Positions 1 through 8,588 of a stretch of 64,000 bases of DNA are shown here, one piece after another. The stretch covers positions 370,081 to 434,080 of the forward strand of contig JAKLII010000003.1 in NCBI GenBank assembly GCA_022709695.1. The letters run 5' to 3'. The position numbers and the translations under genes are program-made. Each line of letters opens with the position of its first letter. The first letter of the stretch is position 1. The notes under the pieces are model-generated. The model was not told where the DNA came from, did no database searches, and was given only the letters and a program-made list of their open reading frames with translations. The stretch comes from Bacteroidota bacterium. Lineage in GTDB: Bacteria > Bacteroidota > Bacteroidia > Bacteroidales > SKPS01.

Positions 1-17
1 ATCTGTATGAAATGGTG

Positions 18-25
18 TATTTTTG
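18..25 (+). promoter_or_regulatory. Bacteroidota -7 promoter box of the phosphofructokinase gene
   Basis: TATTTTTG is an exact match to TAnnTTTG. Transcription should start near position 31, about 28 nt before the ATG at 59. The -33 element would lie at or beyond the window edge. The box rules out the earlier in-frame TTG at 23, which is inside it. Confidence 0.7.
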
Positions 26-58
26 CAGCCACTGCAAAATCAATCAACACGATACACT

Positions 59-1294
59 ATGACCAGAAAACTTTATTCGGGAAAAACCCTTGCGATCCTT
101 ACCGGAGGTGGTGATACACCGGCACTTAACTCCAGCATCGAATCAATCCGCAACCGCGCTTCATTGCTCGGGTACCGGGTGTACGGCATCCGCAAGGGGT
201 GGAAGGGGCTGCTCGGGGATGGCGACATTGTGGATCTTTCACACCAGCCCTACGACGGATGGTACGGCGGTACCGCGCTGCTGTCGAGCCGCACCAATCC
301 TTTCCCCTCCAAAAAAAACCCTGAGAGCCGTGTACCCCAGGTATTGCGCAATCTCGAGCGGTACGGCATCGATGTATTGGTTACCATCGGTGGCGACGAC
401 ACCAACGGAGCGGCCAAGCGCCTCTACGAAACCGAAGGAATTCCGGTGATCGGGTTTCCGAAAACCATCGATAACGACCTGAAAACACGTACGATGCACT
501 ATGTGGATGACCATATCCTCGAAGCAGTGCTGTGCCCCGGATTCCCCTCAGCGGCCAAAGCCATCGCCGAGTTTACCGCCAATATCAAAACCACGGCCGA
601 GTCGCATCAGCGCATCATGGTGATGGAGGTGATGGGGCGCGATGCCGGCTGGCTTACCGGAACCACCACCTTTGGCGGTGCTACCATGGCCCTGGTGCCT
701 GAGGTGCACATGACCCGCGAACGGAAGGATCTGTTCTTTGAACTGGTGAAGGAGAATTACATGCGCCACCCGAAAAAGGCCCTGATTATTGCCGTATCCG
801 AAGGGGTCCGCTGGTACGACGAAGCAAAGGACAAAGTGGATGTGGTGCACGCCTCCTCCGAAACCGATGAGTTTGGCCATCCCCGTTTCGGGGGCATCAG
901 CGGTATAATCGCCTCCGAAATCACACAGAAACTGGGTCTGGAAGCCCGGGCTCAGATCACAGGTTACTATCCCCGCGCCGGACAGTGCCGCAACTACGAC
1001 CGCCGTCTTACCCAAACGCTGGCAGATAAAGTGGTGGAACTGCTTCTGAACAAAGACTATGGTAAGATGCCGGTGATGAAGAAGATCGTACCTTTCCAGG
1101 AGCTGGAAGAATTCAATACCTCCGCCATCGATATGGGCGACATCGGAAACCAGCCGCTGCCTATTGAATACTACGACCTGGATGAGTTCACTTTCTCCGA
1201 CCTCTATTCCGACTTCCTTAGAAACATCCTCCGCGAAGTCCACTACCACGACTTCGATACCGACTTCCCGGTGGTGCTGCCTAAGGAAGGTTGA
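59..1294 (+). CDS. pfp: 6-phosphofructokinase, pyrophosphate-type signature
   Basis: Phosphorylates fructose 6-phosphate to the 1,6-bisphosphate in cytosolic glycolysis. The protein has 411 residues. Visible motifs are the N-terminal phosphate-binding LTGGGDTPALN, GGDDT at about 111-115, PKTIDND at about 134-140 and MGRDAGW at about 192-198. In the PFK family Gly at the GGDG position goes with ATP use, and Asp there together with Lys in PKTID goes with pyrophosphate use. Both pyrophosphate-type residues are present, so PPi is the likelier phosphoryl donor and the reaction would be reversible; this is inferred from two residues. Start chosen at the ATG 28 nt after the predicted transcription start. 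It stands alone, followed by a repeat-rich gap. Confidence 0.9.
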   Translation: MTRKLYSGKTLAILTGGGDTPALNSSIESIRNRASLLGYRVYGIRKGWKGLLGDGDIVDLSHQPYDGWYGGTALLSSRTNPFPSKKNPESRVPQVLRNLERYGIDVLVTIGGDDTNGAAKRLYETEGIPVIGFPKTIDNDLKTRTMHYVDDHILEAVLCPGFPSAAKAIAEFTANIKTTAESHQRIMVMEVMGRDAGWLTGTTTFGGATMALVPEVHMTRERKDLFFELVKENYMRHPKKALIIAVSEGVRWYDEAKDKVDVVHASSETDEFGHPRFGGISGIIASEITQKLGLEARAQITGYYPRAGQCRNYDRRLTQTLADKVVELLLNKDYGKMPVMKKIVPFQELEEFNTSAIDMGDIGNQPLPIEYYDLDEFTFSDLYSDFLRNILREVHYHDFDTDFPVVLPKEG

Positions 1295-1510
1295 GGATGT
1301 TTAGTTGTTCATCGTTCAGTTGTTTAGTTGAAGGCAGACAATCCTGCAGGAGTGAATTACCTAATCCGGGACATCATCCAGGGATGCCTAATCCATCCAA
1401 ACCTGACAGCCCCGTAGGGGCGAAATCTCCTAACACGGGACACCGTCCCGGGTGGCAAAATGCATCCAACATCATAAGCCCCGCAGGGGCGACAGAAAAA
1501 AAATCGCAAA
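1295..1510. repeat. Intergenic repeats: TTTAGTTG-type tract plus ~69-bp tandem palindromic units
   Basis: After the PFK stop comes a low-complexity tract of TTTAGTTG-like words (1295-1331). Then come imperfect tandem units of about 66-69 bp, each built around a short palindrome: GCCCCGTAGGGGC at 1409-1421 and GCCCCGCAGGGGC at 1478-1490, with a degenerate earlier one around CCTGCAGG at 1343-1350. The stretches 1360-1425 and 1429-1494 align along their whole length (CCTAA, CGGGACA, ATCCAAC, AGCCCC). The reading frame across this region is made of the repeat and is not credible as a gene. Confidence 0.7.
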
Positions 1511-1536
1511 AAAGCTTGCACAGTAAAAATTTGTCG

Positions 1537-1544
1537 TATATTTG
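1537..1544 (+). promoter_or_regulatory. -7 promoter box of the tetR-efflux operon
   Basis: TATATTTG is an exact TAnnTTTG match. A TTG at 1516-1518 lies 18 nt upstream and could serve as the -33 element. The start codon of the TetR gene follows about 58 nt later, leaving a leader that holds a candidate operator. Confidence 0.75.
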
Positions 1545-1550
1545 TCCAAC

Positions 1551-1587
1551 TGGTTAAACCATATAGTTTATCCAATAGTTTAATCCA
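1551..1587 (+). promoter_or_regulatory. Candidate TetR operator in the efflux operon leader
   Basis: TGGTTAAAC (1551-1559) and GTTTATCCA (1566-1574) form an inverted repeat matching at 8 of 9 positions with a 6-nt spacer. A further GTTTAATCCA follows at 1578-1587. It lies just downstream of the -7 box and upstream of the tetR start, a typical position for TetR autorepression. Operator function is inferred. Confidence 0.5.
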
Positions 1588-1601
1588 AAGGGTCAGATGA
1601 T

Positions 1602-2234
1602 ATGACTGAACATGACAAACTTACCGAGGAGAAAATCTTTGAATCGGCCACAGAAGTGTTCCTCGACAAGGGAATGGATGGTGCCCGGATGCAGGATATC
1701 GCCAACCATGCGGGCATCAACAAAGCGCTGCTGCATTATTATTACCGGACCAAAGACCGGCTGTTCGATATGGTGTTTGAGAAGATTGCCGGGCTGATGT
1801 TTAAAAAGTTTGCACCGGTATTCGATGAAACCCTTACACTGGATGACAAAATCCGGTTTTTCTTCCGTGAGCACATCACTTTTTTACAGAAGAACCCCAG
1901 GCTTCCCCTGTTTATCCTGAACGAGCTGAACCGTAACCCTGCCAGGATGCGAAGGCTGCTGGAAAATATCCCCGTGAAAACGCTATGGGAGAAGCTGGAG
2001 GATCAGCATCCGGAGGAGATCAAAGCGATGAACCTTACCCGCGAGAAAATACCACAGTTGATGACCACCATCGCTTCGATGAGCGTTTTCCCCTTTGCCG
2101 CCAGAAGCGTCATTGGGGCGATCATGGAAAAGGCGGGGTACGACTTTGACCGCTACATCGAGGAGCGGAAAGATTATGCCGCCGAATTTGTGATTGCTGC
2201 CTTAAAAAATCCGAAGGACAACCCAACGATATGA
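1602..2234 (+). CDS. TetR/AcrR family transcriptional regulator
   Basis: Likely repressor of the efflux operon it heads. The protein has 210 residues with the TetR N-terminal helix-turn-helix at about 10-57 (IFESATEVFLDKG, then MQDIANHAGINKALLHYYY), followed by a helical ligand-binding domain without recognisable ligand determinants. Its stop overlaps the next ATG by 4 nt (ATGA at 2231-2234), so it is translationally coupled to the TolC-like gene. The layout recalls CecR (YbiH) in front of ybhGFSR in enterobacteria. The inverted repeat at 1551-1574 is the probable binding site. The ligand is unknown. Confidence 0.9.
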   Translation: MTEHDKLTEEKIFESATEVFLDKGMDGARMQDIANHAGINKALLHYYYRTKDRLFDMVFEKIAGLMFKKFAPVFDETLTLDDKIRFFFREHITFLQKNPRLPLFILNELNRNPARMRRLLENIPVKTLWEKLEDQHPEEIKAMNLTREKIPQLMTTIASMSVFPFAARSVIGAIMEKAGYDFDRYIEERKDYAAEFVIAALKNPKDNPTI

Positions 2235-3535
2235 AAAAGCGCATCGTAATCAGTGTTTTAGCCCTTCTGGCAGGGATATCCGGCATCCGTGCACAGGAGG
2301 TTTTAACCCTGCAGCAGTGTTATCAAAAGGCACTGGAACATTCGCCACTCGCCTCCGAGCTGCAAAGCCTGCAGGAGATCAGGAACCTGAAAGACAGGAA
2401 TCTCGCGGCCGGCTGGTACCCCACACTTGATGCGGGGGGCAGTTTTGTCTACAACACCACGGTGGTGGATCTCTCCTCCACGCTCGGTTCCCTTCCTATC
2501 CCCGGTATCGGGGATAAACTGGAGGCATTGCCGCACGAACAGTACAGAGTTACCCTGGAGTTGAACCAGATGATCTGGGACGGAGGCGCCGTTAAATGTG
2601 CAAAAGCATTGGAAAGTGCAGACCTGCAGGTAAATGCAAAGCTGTTGGATGCAGAGCTCTATAAGCTCCGTGGTCAGGTAAATCAGTACTATTTCTCCAT
2701 CCTGTTGCTCGACCGTCAGAAAGACCTGCTGCTCACCTGCCTGGATCTGATAGACGAGCATATTCGTACGGTGGGGTCGGCCCGGGCTGAAGGCGCCGCC
2801 CTGAAAACCGATCTGGACCGGCTTCGGGGTGAACAGGTAAAACTGCTGCAGCAGCTCAGAGAGAACAGGATCAGCCGGGGAGCAAACCTGAGGATGTTGT
2901 CGGAAATCACCGGCACCCCCGCCGACACAACGGCGGAACTTGCTTTACCCATCTTTGAGATTGCGGGTCAGCCGGAGCTGAACAGGCCGGAGCTGCAGGT
3001 CTTTGACCTGAAAAATGAGCAACTGAATGCCTCCCTGGAGATGATCCAAAGCCGGAGGATGCCCAGAGCTTTCGTTTTCGCCACCGCAGGGATGGGGAAC
3101 CCGCCGGGCAACGATTTTTTCAGCAACGAGTTTGCCCCCTATGGCGTGGCAGGGGTAGGGATCAAATGGAATATCTTCGACTGGAACAAAGCGGAACATG
3201 AAAAAAGGATTGTGTTGCTGCAGAAAGAGATGCTGCAGGGGCGCAAGGCCGACCTGGCCGCAGCCCTGATTCGCCAGCTTGAAGCAAAAAGGGCTGAAAT
3301 AGAGGGCATTGAGGCACTTCTGAAGACCGACAACGAGCTGATCGCGCTGAGGACCACCATTGCAGCCACCACCCTGTCCCAATACCGGAACGGCACCATT
3401 ACCCTGGCAGAATACCTGAAAGATCTTCAGGCTGAGCAGGAAGCAATGCTTACCCGTGAACTGCACCGCATAAGCCTGGCACGTGCAAAAACCGAATACC
3501 TTACCATTGCAGGGCAGGATCTCCATTCCAATTAA
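2231..3535 (+). CDS. TolC-like outer membrane efflux protein
   Basis: Outer-membrane channel of a tripartite exporter. The protein has 434 residues with a signal peptide of about 22 residues ending in GIRAQ. Two halves rich in long helices follow, typical of the outer membrane efflux protein family, with predicted coiled segments such as RQLEAKRAEIEGIEALLK near the C-terminus. It starts inside the tetR stop and ends 8 nt before the HlyD-like gene. Enterobacterial ybhGFSR operons have no dedicated TolC gene, so here the exporter carries its own outer-membrane partner, as is common in Bacteroidota. Confidence 0.88.
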   Translation: MKKRIVISVLALLAGISGIRAQEVLTLQQCYQKALEHSPLASELQSLQEIRNLKDRNLAAGWYPTLDAGGSFVYNTTVVDLSSTLGSLPIPGIGDKLEALPHEQYRVTLELNQMIWDGGAVKCAKALESADLQVNAKLLDAELYKLRGQVNQYYFSILLLDRQKDLLLTCLDLIDEHIRTVGSARAEGAALKTDLDRLRGEQVKLLQQLRENRISRGANLRMLSEITGTPADTTAELALPIFEIAGQPELNRPELQVFDLKNEQLNASLEMIQSRRMPRAFVFATAGMGNPPGNDFFSNEFAPYGVAGVGIKWNIFDWNKAEHEKRIVLLQKEMLQGRKADLAAALIRQLEAKRAEIEGIEALLKTDNELIALRTTIAATTLSQYRNGTITLAEYLKDLQAEQEAMLTRELHRISLARAKTEYLTIAGQDLHSN

Positions 3536-3543
3536 TAAAAGAA

Positions 3544-4425
3544 ATGATGAAGCACAAATTCTGGATTGCCATTGCACTGAGCCTGGCCTGGGGCTGCAGC
3601 AGCAAAACGGATCAGGCAGACGCCTACGGTACTTTTGAAGCACAGGAGGTGACCGTTTCGGCACAAACCGGTGGACAGATTCTGGCATTTGAGGCACAGG
3701 AGGGTGCCCCCGTGGAAGAAGGTGCTCTTATCGCTTTGATTGACACTACGTTATACAAACTTCAGCTGGAGGAACTCTATGCGGGTATGGGAGGGGTAAA
3801 ATCGAAAGTTGTTACCATTGGGGCACAGAATGAGATTCTGAAGGAGCAGATTGCCAACCTGAAAGTGAATATTGCCAGGGTGGAAAAAATGCTGAAGGAA
3901 GATGCCGCCACCCGGAAACAGTACGATGATCTTACCGGGCAGGTAGCAGTGCTGGAAAAGCAGATTGCCGCAAACACCACGCAGATGAACTCGGTAAATG
4001 CTGAGCTGTTGGTGATGCAGGCAAAAAAGAACCTGGTACTGGAACAGTTCAGCCGCAGCAGGGTATGCAGTCCTATCAGCGGCGTAGTGATTGAGAAATA
4101 TGCTGAAGCCGGGGAGATTACGGCTGCCGGAAAACCTCTGGCCAAGGTAGCCAACCTCTCACTGATGAAACTGAAGGTATACGTGAGCGGGGCCCAGCTC
4201 GGAAAACTGAAAACCGGCCACGCCTGTACCGTGCGGATCGATGACGGGGAAAAGGGGTACCGCACCTTCAGGGGGAGAATCAGCCGGGTATCGGAGAAGG
4301 CGGAATTTACCCCGAAGATCATCCAGACCAAGGAGGAACGGGTAACGCTGGTGTATGCCGTTACCATTGAGGTGCCCAACGATGGAACCCTCAAGGCGGG
4401 CATGCCCGGAGAAGCAATCTTTTAG
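3544..4425 (+). CDS. HlyD/YbhG-like periplasmic adaptor lipoprotein
   Basis: Membrane fusion protein linking the ABC transporter to the TolC-like channel. The protein has 293 residues. A lipoprotein signal (LAWGC, Cys about residue 19) places it on the periplasmic side of a membrane. A biotinyl-lipoyl half-motif begins near residue 35 (VTVSAQTGGQILAF), a coiled-coil hairpin runs about 80-165, and the second lipoyl half follows (VCSPISGVVIEKYAEAGE). ATGATG gives two possible starts one codon apart. The ATPase gene starts 4 nt after its stop. Family membership is clear; substrate is not. Confidence 0.88.
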   Translation: MMKHKFWIAIALSLAWGCSSKTDQADAYGTFEAQEVTVSAQTGGQILAFEAQEGAPVEEGALIALIDTTLYKLQLEELYAGMGGVKSKVVTIGAQNEILKEQIANLKVNIARVEKMLKEDAATRKQYDDLTGQVAVLEKQIAANTTQMNSVNAELLVMQAKKNLVLEQFSRSRVCSPISGVVIEKYAEAGEITAAGKPLAKVANLSLMKLKVYVSGAQLGKLKTGHACTVRIDDGEKGYRTFRGRISRVSEKAEFTPKIIQTKEERVTLVYAVTIEVPNDGTLKAGMPGEAIF

Positions 4426-4429
4426 CCAT

Positions 4430-5386
4430 ATGCAACCCGTGGTTCAGGCATTGGGAATTGGGAAAAGCTTCGGCACCACCGTGGCGCTCAGGGATATCAG
4501 TTTTGAGGTGCTGCCGGGGGAGGTCTTCGGATTCATCGGCCCGGATGGCGCCGGCAAAACCACGCTGTTCAGGATCATAACCACCCTTCTGCTGCCCGAT
4601 GCAGGGGAGATACAGGTAATGGGGTTCGATGTCCGGAGAGATTACCGCGGGATCAGGAAAAATATCGGGTACATGCCGGGCCGGTTCAGCCTCTACATGG
4701 ATCTTACCGTGGAAGAAAACCTCCGGTTCTATGCCACGGTTTTCGGAACCACGGTGGAGGAAAACTACGACCTGATCCGCGACATCTATTCCCAGATCGA
4801 ACCCTTTAAGCATCGGATGGCAGGCAAACTGTCCGGAGGCATGAAACAGAAACTGGCCCTGTCGTGCGCCCTGATTCACAAACCCTCCCTGCTGATCCTG
4901 GACGAGCCCACCACAGGGGTGGATGCCGTATCGCGGGCTGAATTCTGGGAGATGCTGAAAAAGCTGAAAGCACACAACATCACCATTGTGGTATCCACAC
5001 CCTATATGGATGAGGCTACGCGTTGCGACCGGGTAGCGCTGATCCAGAATGGCCGTATCTTTTCGGTTGACACTCCGGATCATATCACCGCCGGATTCAG
5101 CCGGCCGCTGTTGCAGGTGAAATCTGCCTCAAAACACCTTCTGATGAATGCCCTGAAAAAGTATCCGGGTACCTTATCTGTCTGGCCCTTTGGCGAATAT
5201 GTGCACCTTACCCTCAGGGATGTGCTGCCGGAGGAGCCGCTCCCCCGTTTTCTGGAGCGGCATGGAATCCGGGATGCCACCCTTATGGAAGCAAAACCGG
5301 GCATCGAAGACCGGTTTCTGGAGCTGATGAGCGGCGCTGAGCCTGTTCCGGAATACAGAAAGGAGGTAAATGATGACCAGCCGTGA
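4430..5386 (+). CDS. ABC transporter ATPase, first of two (YbhF N-half-like)
   Basis: Powers the exporter. The protein has 318 residues with Walker A GPDGAGKTT, signature LSGGMKQ, Walker B LLILDEPTTGVD and a switch region VSTPYMDEA where classical family members have H-loop THYMDEA: the H-loop histidine is replaced by proline here. GPDGAGKTT, with Asp after Pro, is typical of YbhF/RbbA-type N-terminal ATPase halves. ATG at 4430 is preferred to upstream in-frame starts because those lie inside the HlyD-like gene. Its 3' end overlaps the next ATPase by 17 nt. Confidence 0.88.
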   Translation: MQPVVQALGIGKSFGTTVALRDISFEVLPGEVFGFIGPDGAGKTTLFRIITTLLLPDAGEIQVMGFDVRRDYRGIRKNIGYMPGRFSLYMDLTVEENLRFYATVFGTTVEENYDLIRDIYSQIEPFKHRMAGKLSGGMKQKLALSCALIHKPSLLILDEPTTGVDAVSRAEFWEMLKKLKAHNITIVVSTPYMDEATRCDRVALIQNGRIFSVDTPDHITAGFSRPLLQVKSASKHLLMNALKKYPGTLSVWPFGEYVHLTLRDVLPEEPLPRFLERHGIRDATLMEAKPGIEDRFLELMSGAEPVPEYRKEVNDDQP

Positions 5387-6122
5387 ACCGGTGATTACGG
5401 TACAGAACCTGGTGAAGAGGTTTGGCAGCTTTGTGGCCAACGATAACCTGAATTTCGAGGTGTATGCCGGCGAGATCTTCGGATTTCTGGGGGCCAACGG
5501 TGCCGGAAAAACCACCGCCCTGCGAATCCTGTCCGGATTATCGGCTCCCACCTCGGGAAAGGTGATGGTGGCCGGGGTGGATGCAGGGCGCAATCCTGAA
5601 AGAATTAAAAGAAATATCGGGTATATGTGCCAGCGGTTTTCGCTGTATGAGGACCTTACGGTTACAGAGAACATCACCCTTTACGGGGGGATCTACGGCA
5701 TGAAAAGGAATGAGATCCGGGGAAAAACCGCTGCATTGCTGGAGCGGCTTCAGTTTGGAGCTTACGGCAACACCCTTATCTCCGCACTGCCGCTGGGGTT
5801 GCGCCAGAAACTGGCTTTCGCGGTGGCAGTGCTCCATCAGCCAAAAATCGTATTTCTGGATGAACCCACCGGAGGGGTTGACCCCATCACCCGCAGGCAG
5901 TTCTGGGAAATGATCTACGAAACCGCTGCAGGGGGTATCACCGTGTTTGTTACCACCCACTACATGGATGAGGCAGAATACTGCGACCGGGTCTCTATCA
6001 TGAGCGAAGGAAAAATCGTAGCACTGGATACTCCCGCAGCCCTCAAAAAGCAGTACGGAGTTTCTTCGGTAGAGGAGGTATTTGTTAAAATCGCCCGTCC
6101 CGGCCAACAACTGATCCCATGA
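5370..6122 (+). CDS. ABC transporter ATPase, second of two (YbhF C-half-like)
   Basis: Second nucleotide-binding subunit, 250 residues. Walker A is GANGAGKTT, Walker B is IVFLDEPTGGVD and the switch has an intact His (TTHYMDEAEYCD). The signature is LPLGLRQ rather than LSGGQ; an LPLG-type signature is known from the second half of YbhF-like double ATPases. With the first ATPase lacking its H-loop His and this one having a variant signature, the two probably form an asymmetric heterodimer. A strong AAGGAGG lies just before the ATGATG start. Its stop overlaps the permease ATG by 4 nt. Confidence 0.88.
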   Translation: MMTSREPVITVQNLVKRFGSFVANDNLNFEVYAGEIFGFLGANGAGKTTALRILSGLSAPTSGKVMVAGVDAGRNPERIKRNIGYMCQRFSLYEDLTVTENITLYGGIYGMKRNEIRGKTAALLERLQFGAYGNTLISALPLGLRQKLAFAVAVLHQPKIVFLDEPTGGVDPITRRQFWEMIYETAAGGITVFVTTHYMDEAEYCDRVSIMSEGKIVALDTPAALKKQYGVSSVEEVFVKIARPGQQLIP

Positions 6123-7228
6123 AAAGATTCCTCGGATTCGTAAGAAAAGAGTTTCTCCATATTTTCAGGGATCCCCTTACCATGATCATCATCTTTGGCA
6201 TCCCGGCGGTACAGATCCTGCTGTTTGGTTTTGTGGTGAGTACCGATCTGAAAGAGACCAAAGTAGCCTTCCTCGACCTTTCGAAGGATGAAATCACCCG
6301 CACCCTGTCCGGAAAAATCTGCTCTTCGGGCTTTTTTGAATTGGGAGCCGACCTCACCGGATACCACGAGGCAGAGCACGTGTTGCGGAAAAACAAAATC
6401 AAGGCGGTGATTGTGTTTGAAAAGGATTTCGGAAGGAGACTGATCAGCGATGGCACCGCTTCGGTACATATTATTGCCGACGGTTCCGAGCCCAACATGG
6501 CTACCCTCATCACCAGCCATATCTCGGCCATCATCGCCGATTATAACCGGGAGCTGGCAGGGGCCGGACTGCAGCAGGTATTGCTGGTACAGCCCGAGGT
6601 AAGGATGTTCTACAACCCCACCCTGAAAGGGCAGTTTATGTTTGTGCCGGGAGTCATCACTCTGATTATGCTGCTGATATGTGCCCTGATGACCTCCATC
6701 ACCATCACCCGCGAAAAGGAGTTCGGTACCATGGAGGTGCTGCTGGTGTCACCCCTGCGGCCTGCGCAGATCATCCTGGGCAAGGTGTTGCCCTATTTCA
6801 TCCTTTCGTTCGTGGATGTGATCCTGATCCTGCTCCTTTCGTGGTTCGTATTTGAGCTGCCGGTGAAGGGGAGCCTGGCACTGCTGCTGGCCGAGCTGAT
6901 GCTCTACATCCTCATGAGCCTGTCGCTGGGAATCCTGATCTCTACCGTGGCGAAGAACATGCAGCAGGCCATCTTTATTTCCCTGGTGGGAATGATGCTC
7001 CCAACGGTGCTGCTATCAGGATTTATCATCCCGGTAGAGAGCATGCCCATGCCCTACCAGTGGGTCAGCAAAATCCTGCCCCCGGCCTACTTTATCACCA
7101 TCATAAAAAACATCATGATCAAGGGAACCGGGTTTTTGTATGTGTGGAAGGAAACCCTCTTCCTGCTGGTGTTCACCCTGGCAGCCATAGGTCTCAGTAT
7201 TCGAAATTTCAAAATCCGACTTCAATAA
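6119..7228 (+). CDS. ABC-2 type permease (YbhS/YhhJ-like)
   Basis: Membrane subunit of the exporter, 369 residues. One N-terminal membrane helix (about 20-38) is followed by a long extracytoplasmic domain and then five hydrophobic helices from about residue 175. The ITREKEFGTMEVLLVSPL segment is the cytoplasmic motif of ABC-2 permeases and FIIPVESMP a conserved loop near the C-terminus. It is coupled to the upstream ATPase by ATGA overlap. A paralogous permease follows 17 nt downstream. Confidence 0.88.
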   Translation: MKRFLGFVRKEFLHIFRDPLTMIIIFGIPAVQILLFGFVVSTDLKETKVAFLDLSKDEITRTLSGKICSSGFFELGADLTGYHEAEHVLRKNKIKAVIVFEKDFGRRLISDGTASVHIIADGSEPNMATLITSHISAIIADYNRELAGAGLQQVLLVQPEVRMFYNPTLKGQFMFVPGVITLIMLLICALMTSITITREKEFGTMEVLLVSPLRPAQIILGKVLPYFILSFVDVILILLLSWFVFELPVKGSLALLLAELMLYILMSLSLGILISTVAKNMQQAIFISLVGMMLPTVLLSGFIIPVESMPMPYQWVSKILPPAYFITIIKNIMIKGTGFLYVWKETLFLLVFTLAAIGLSIRNFKIRLQ

Positions 7229-7245
7229 AAACCGGGAGGAAAAAG

Positions 7246-8364
7246 ATGAAGGTGATTCTGTACCTGATCAGAAAGGAATTTTTGCAGATCTTCCGCGACC
7301 GGTTTCTGGGCAAGGCGATCTTTGCCGTGCCCGTTGTGCAGATGCTGCTGCTGGTGCCGGCGGTAACTTTCGAAATCAGGCATGTAAACCTGTGCGTCAT
7401 CGACCGGGATATGACCCCTGCCTCCCGTGAACTCACCGGCCAGCTCGAAGGTTCCTCCTTTTTCAGGATTACCCGTAAAACCTTTTCGGAGGAAGAAGCC
7501 CGGACAATGATGCACCGAAATCGTTGCGACCTGATCCTGCAGATTCCCGAAGGGTTTGGTCGGAACATCGCCAGGGGCATCCCGGTACCTGTACAGGTGG
7601 GTGTAAACGCCATCAACGCCTCCAATGCGCAGCTCTCCTGGGGCTACCTCAATGGGGTGATTCAGAATTATAACCTCAACCGCCTGAAGAAAGGGGCCGG
7701 TATGCCCGCCGGGGTGCAGCTGCAGCAGGTTTCGCTGAGCAACCGCTACTGGTACAACGAGATGCTCAACTACCGGCACTACATGATGCCCGGGGTGCTG
7801 GGCATTCTGGTGCTGGCCATCGGGTTTATCCTCGCCGGGCTTAATCTGGTGAAGGAGAAGGAGTCGGGCACCATAGAGCAGATCAACGTAACGCCTGTGA
7901 AGAAATACCAGTTTATCCTGGGCAAGATGACCCCTTTTCTGCTCATCGGACTGGTGGATCTGGCCATCGGACTCACCATCGGCATTTTCACCTTCGGGGT
8001 TCCGTTTCAGGGAAGCATTCTGTTGCTTTTCCTCAGTTCCGCCGTGTTTCTGGTAGGGGTGCTCGGACTCGCCCTCTTTATGTCCACCTTTGCCCGTACC
8101 CAGCAGCAGTTTATGTTTACCGGGTTTTTCTTCATCATTGTGTTTGTGCTGATGAGCGGCATCTTTACCCCACTCGAAAGTATGCCGCTGTGGGCGCAGA
8201 AAATCGACCTGGTGAACCCCATGGCCTATATCATGCGCATCAACCGGATGATCATGCTGAAAGGATCAGGATTTCATGACCTGCGGAACGATCTCCTGGC
8301 TTTGGTGCTGATTGCCACGGCGTTTACCACACTGGCGGTGTGGCGGTACAGGAAGACTGCGTGA
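7246..8364 (+). CDS. ABC-2 type permease (YbhR-like)
   Basis: Second membrane subunit, 372 residues and the same topology as its neighbour: N-terminal helix, extracytoplasmic domain, then a block of five helices with VKEKESGTIEQINVTPV as the ABC-2 motif and GIFTPLESMP near the end. ATG at 7246 is chosen because it follows GGGAGGAAAAAG and gives the same N-terminus as the paralogue (LIRKEFLQIFRD); longer in-frame starts lie inside the preceding gene. It is the last gene of the operon. No strong terminator is visible after it. Confidence 0.87.
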   Translation: MKVILYLIRKEFLQIFRDRFLGKAIFAVPVVQMLLLVPAVTFEIRHVNLCVIDRDMTPASRELTGQLEGSSFFRITRKTFSEEEARTMMHRNRCDLILQIPEGFGRNIARGIPVPVQVGVNAINASNAQLSWGYLNGVIQNYNLNRLKKGAGMPAGVQLQQVSLSNRYWYNEMLNYRHYMMPGVLGILVLAIGFILAGLNLVKEKESGTIEQINVTPVKKYQFILGKMTPFLLIGLVDLAIGLTIGIFTFGVPFQGSILLLFLSSAVFLVGVLGLALFMSTFARTQQQFMFTGFFFIIVFVLMSGIFTPLESMPLWAQKIDLVNPMAYIMRINRMIMLKGSGFHDLRNDLLALVLIATAFTTLAVWRYRKTA

Positions 8365-8588
8365 ATAATGTGAAAATGCTGAGCAAAGCGAAGTCCCGGG
8401 AGCGAAGCGATCCGGGATGAAAATATGAAAATGTGGAAATGTGGAAATGTGAAAATGTGGAAATGTGGAAATGTGAAAATGTTGAGATGTGAAAATGTGA
8501 AATATTATCAGAGGCTACGTCCTGTCGTGGTGGAAATTAGAGTATTTTGCAGATTTTAAGAGGGATAATTGAAATGACCCCCTTTCTG
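8365..8588. repeat. Intergenic simple repeat of AAATGTGG/AAAATGTG words
   Basis: From about 8417 to 8504 the sequence is an irregular 8-10 bp tandem (GAAAATGTGGAAATGTGG and variants). The same type of tract recurs at about 50877-50925 and, degraded, at about 57127-57180. It is not a CRISPR, since there are no constant-length repeats with unique spacers. It lies at the 3' side of the minus-strand hypothetical gene. Confidence 0.7.

Noticed and set aside
1291..1557. Possible 88-residue protein after the PFK gene
   Set aside because: It is translated tandem palindromic repeat and low-complexity DNA, and it overlaps the tetR promoter.
8417..8504. CRISPR-like array
   Set aside because: Words of 8-10 bp run on without unique spacers of constant length, and no cas genes are present.
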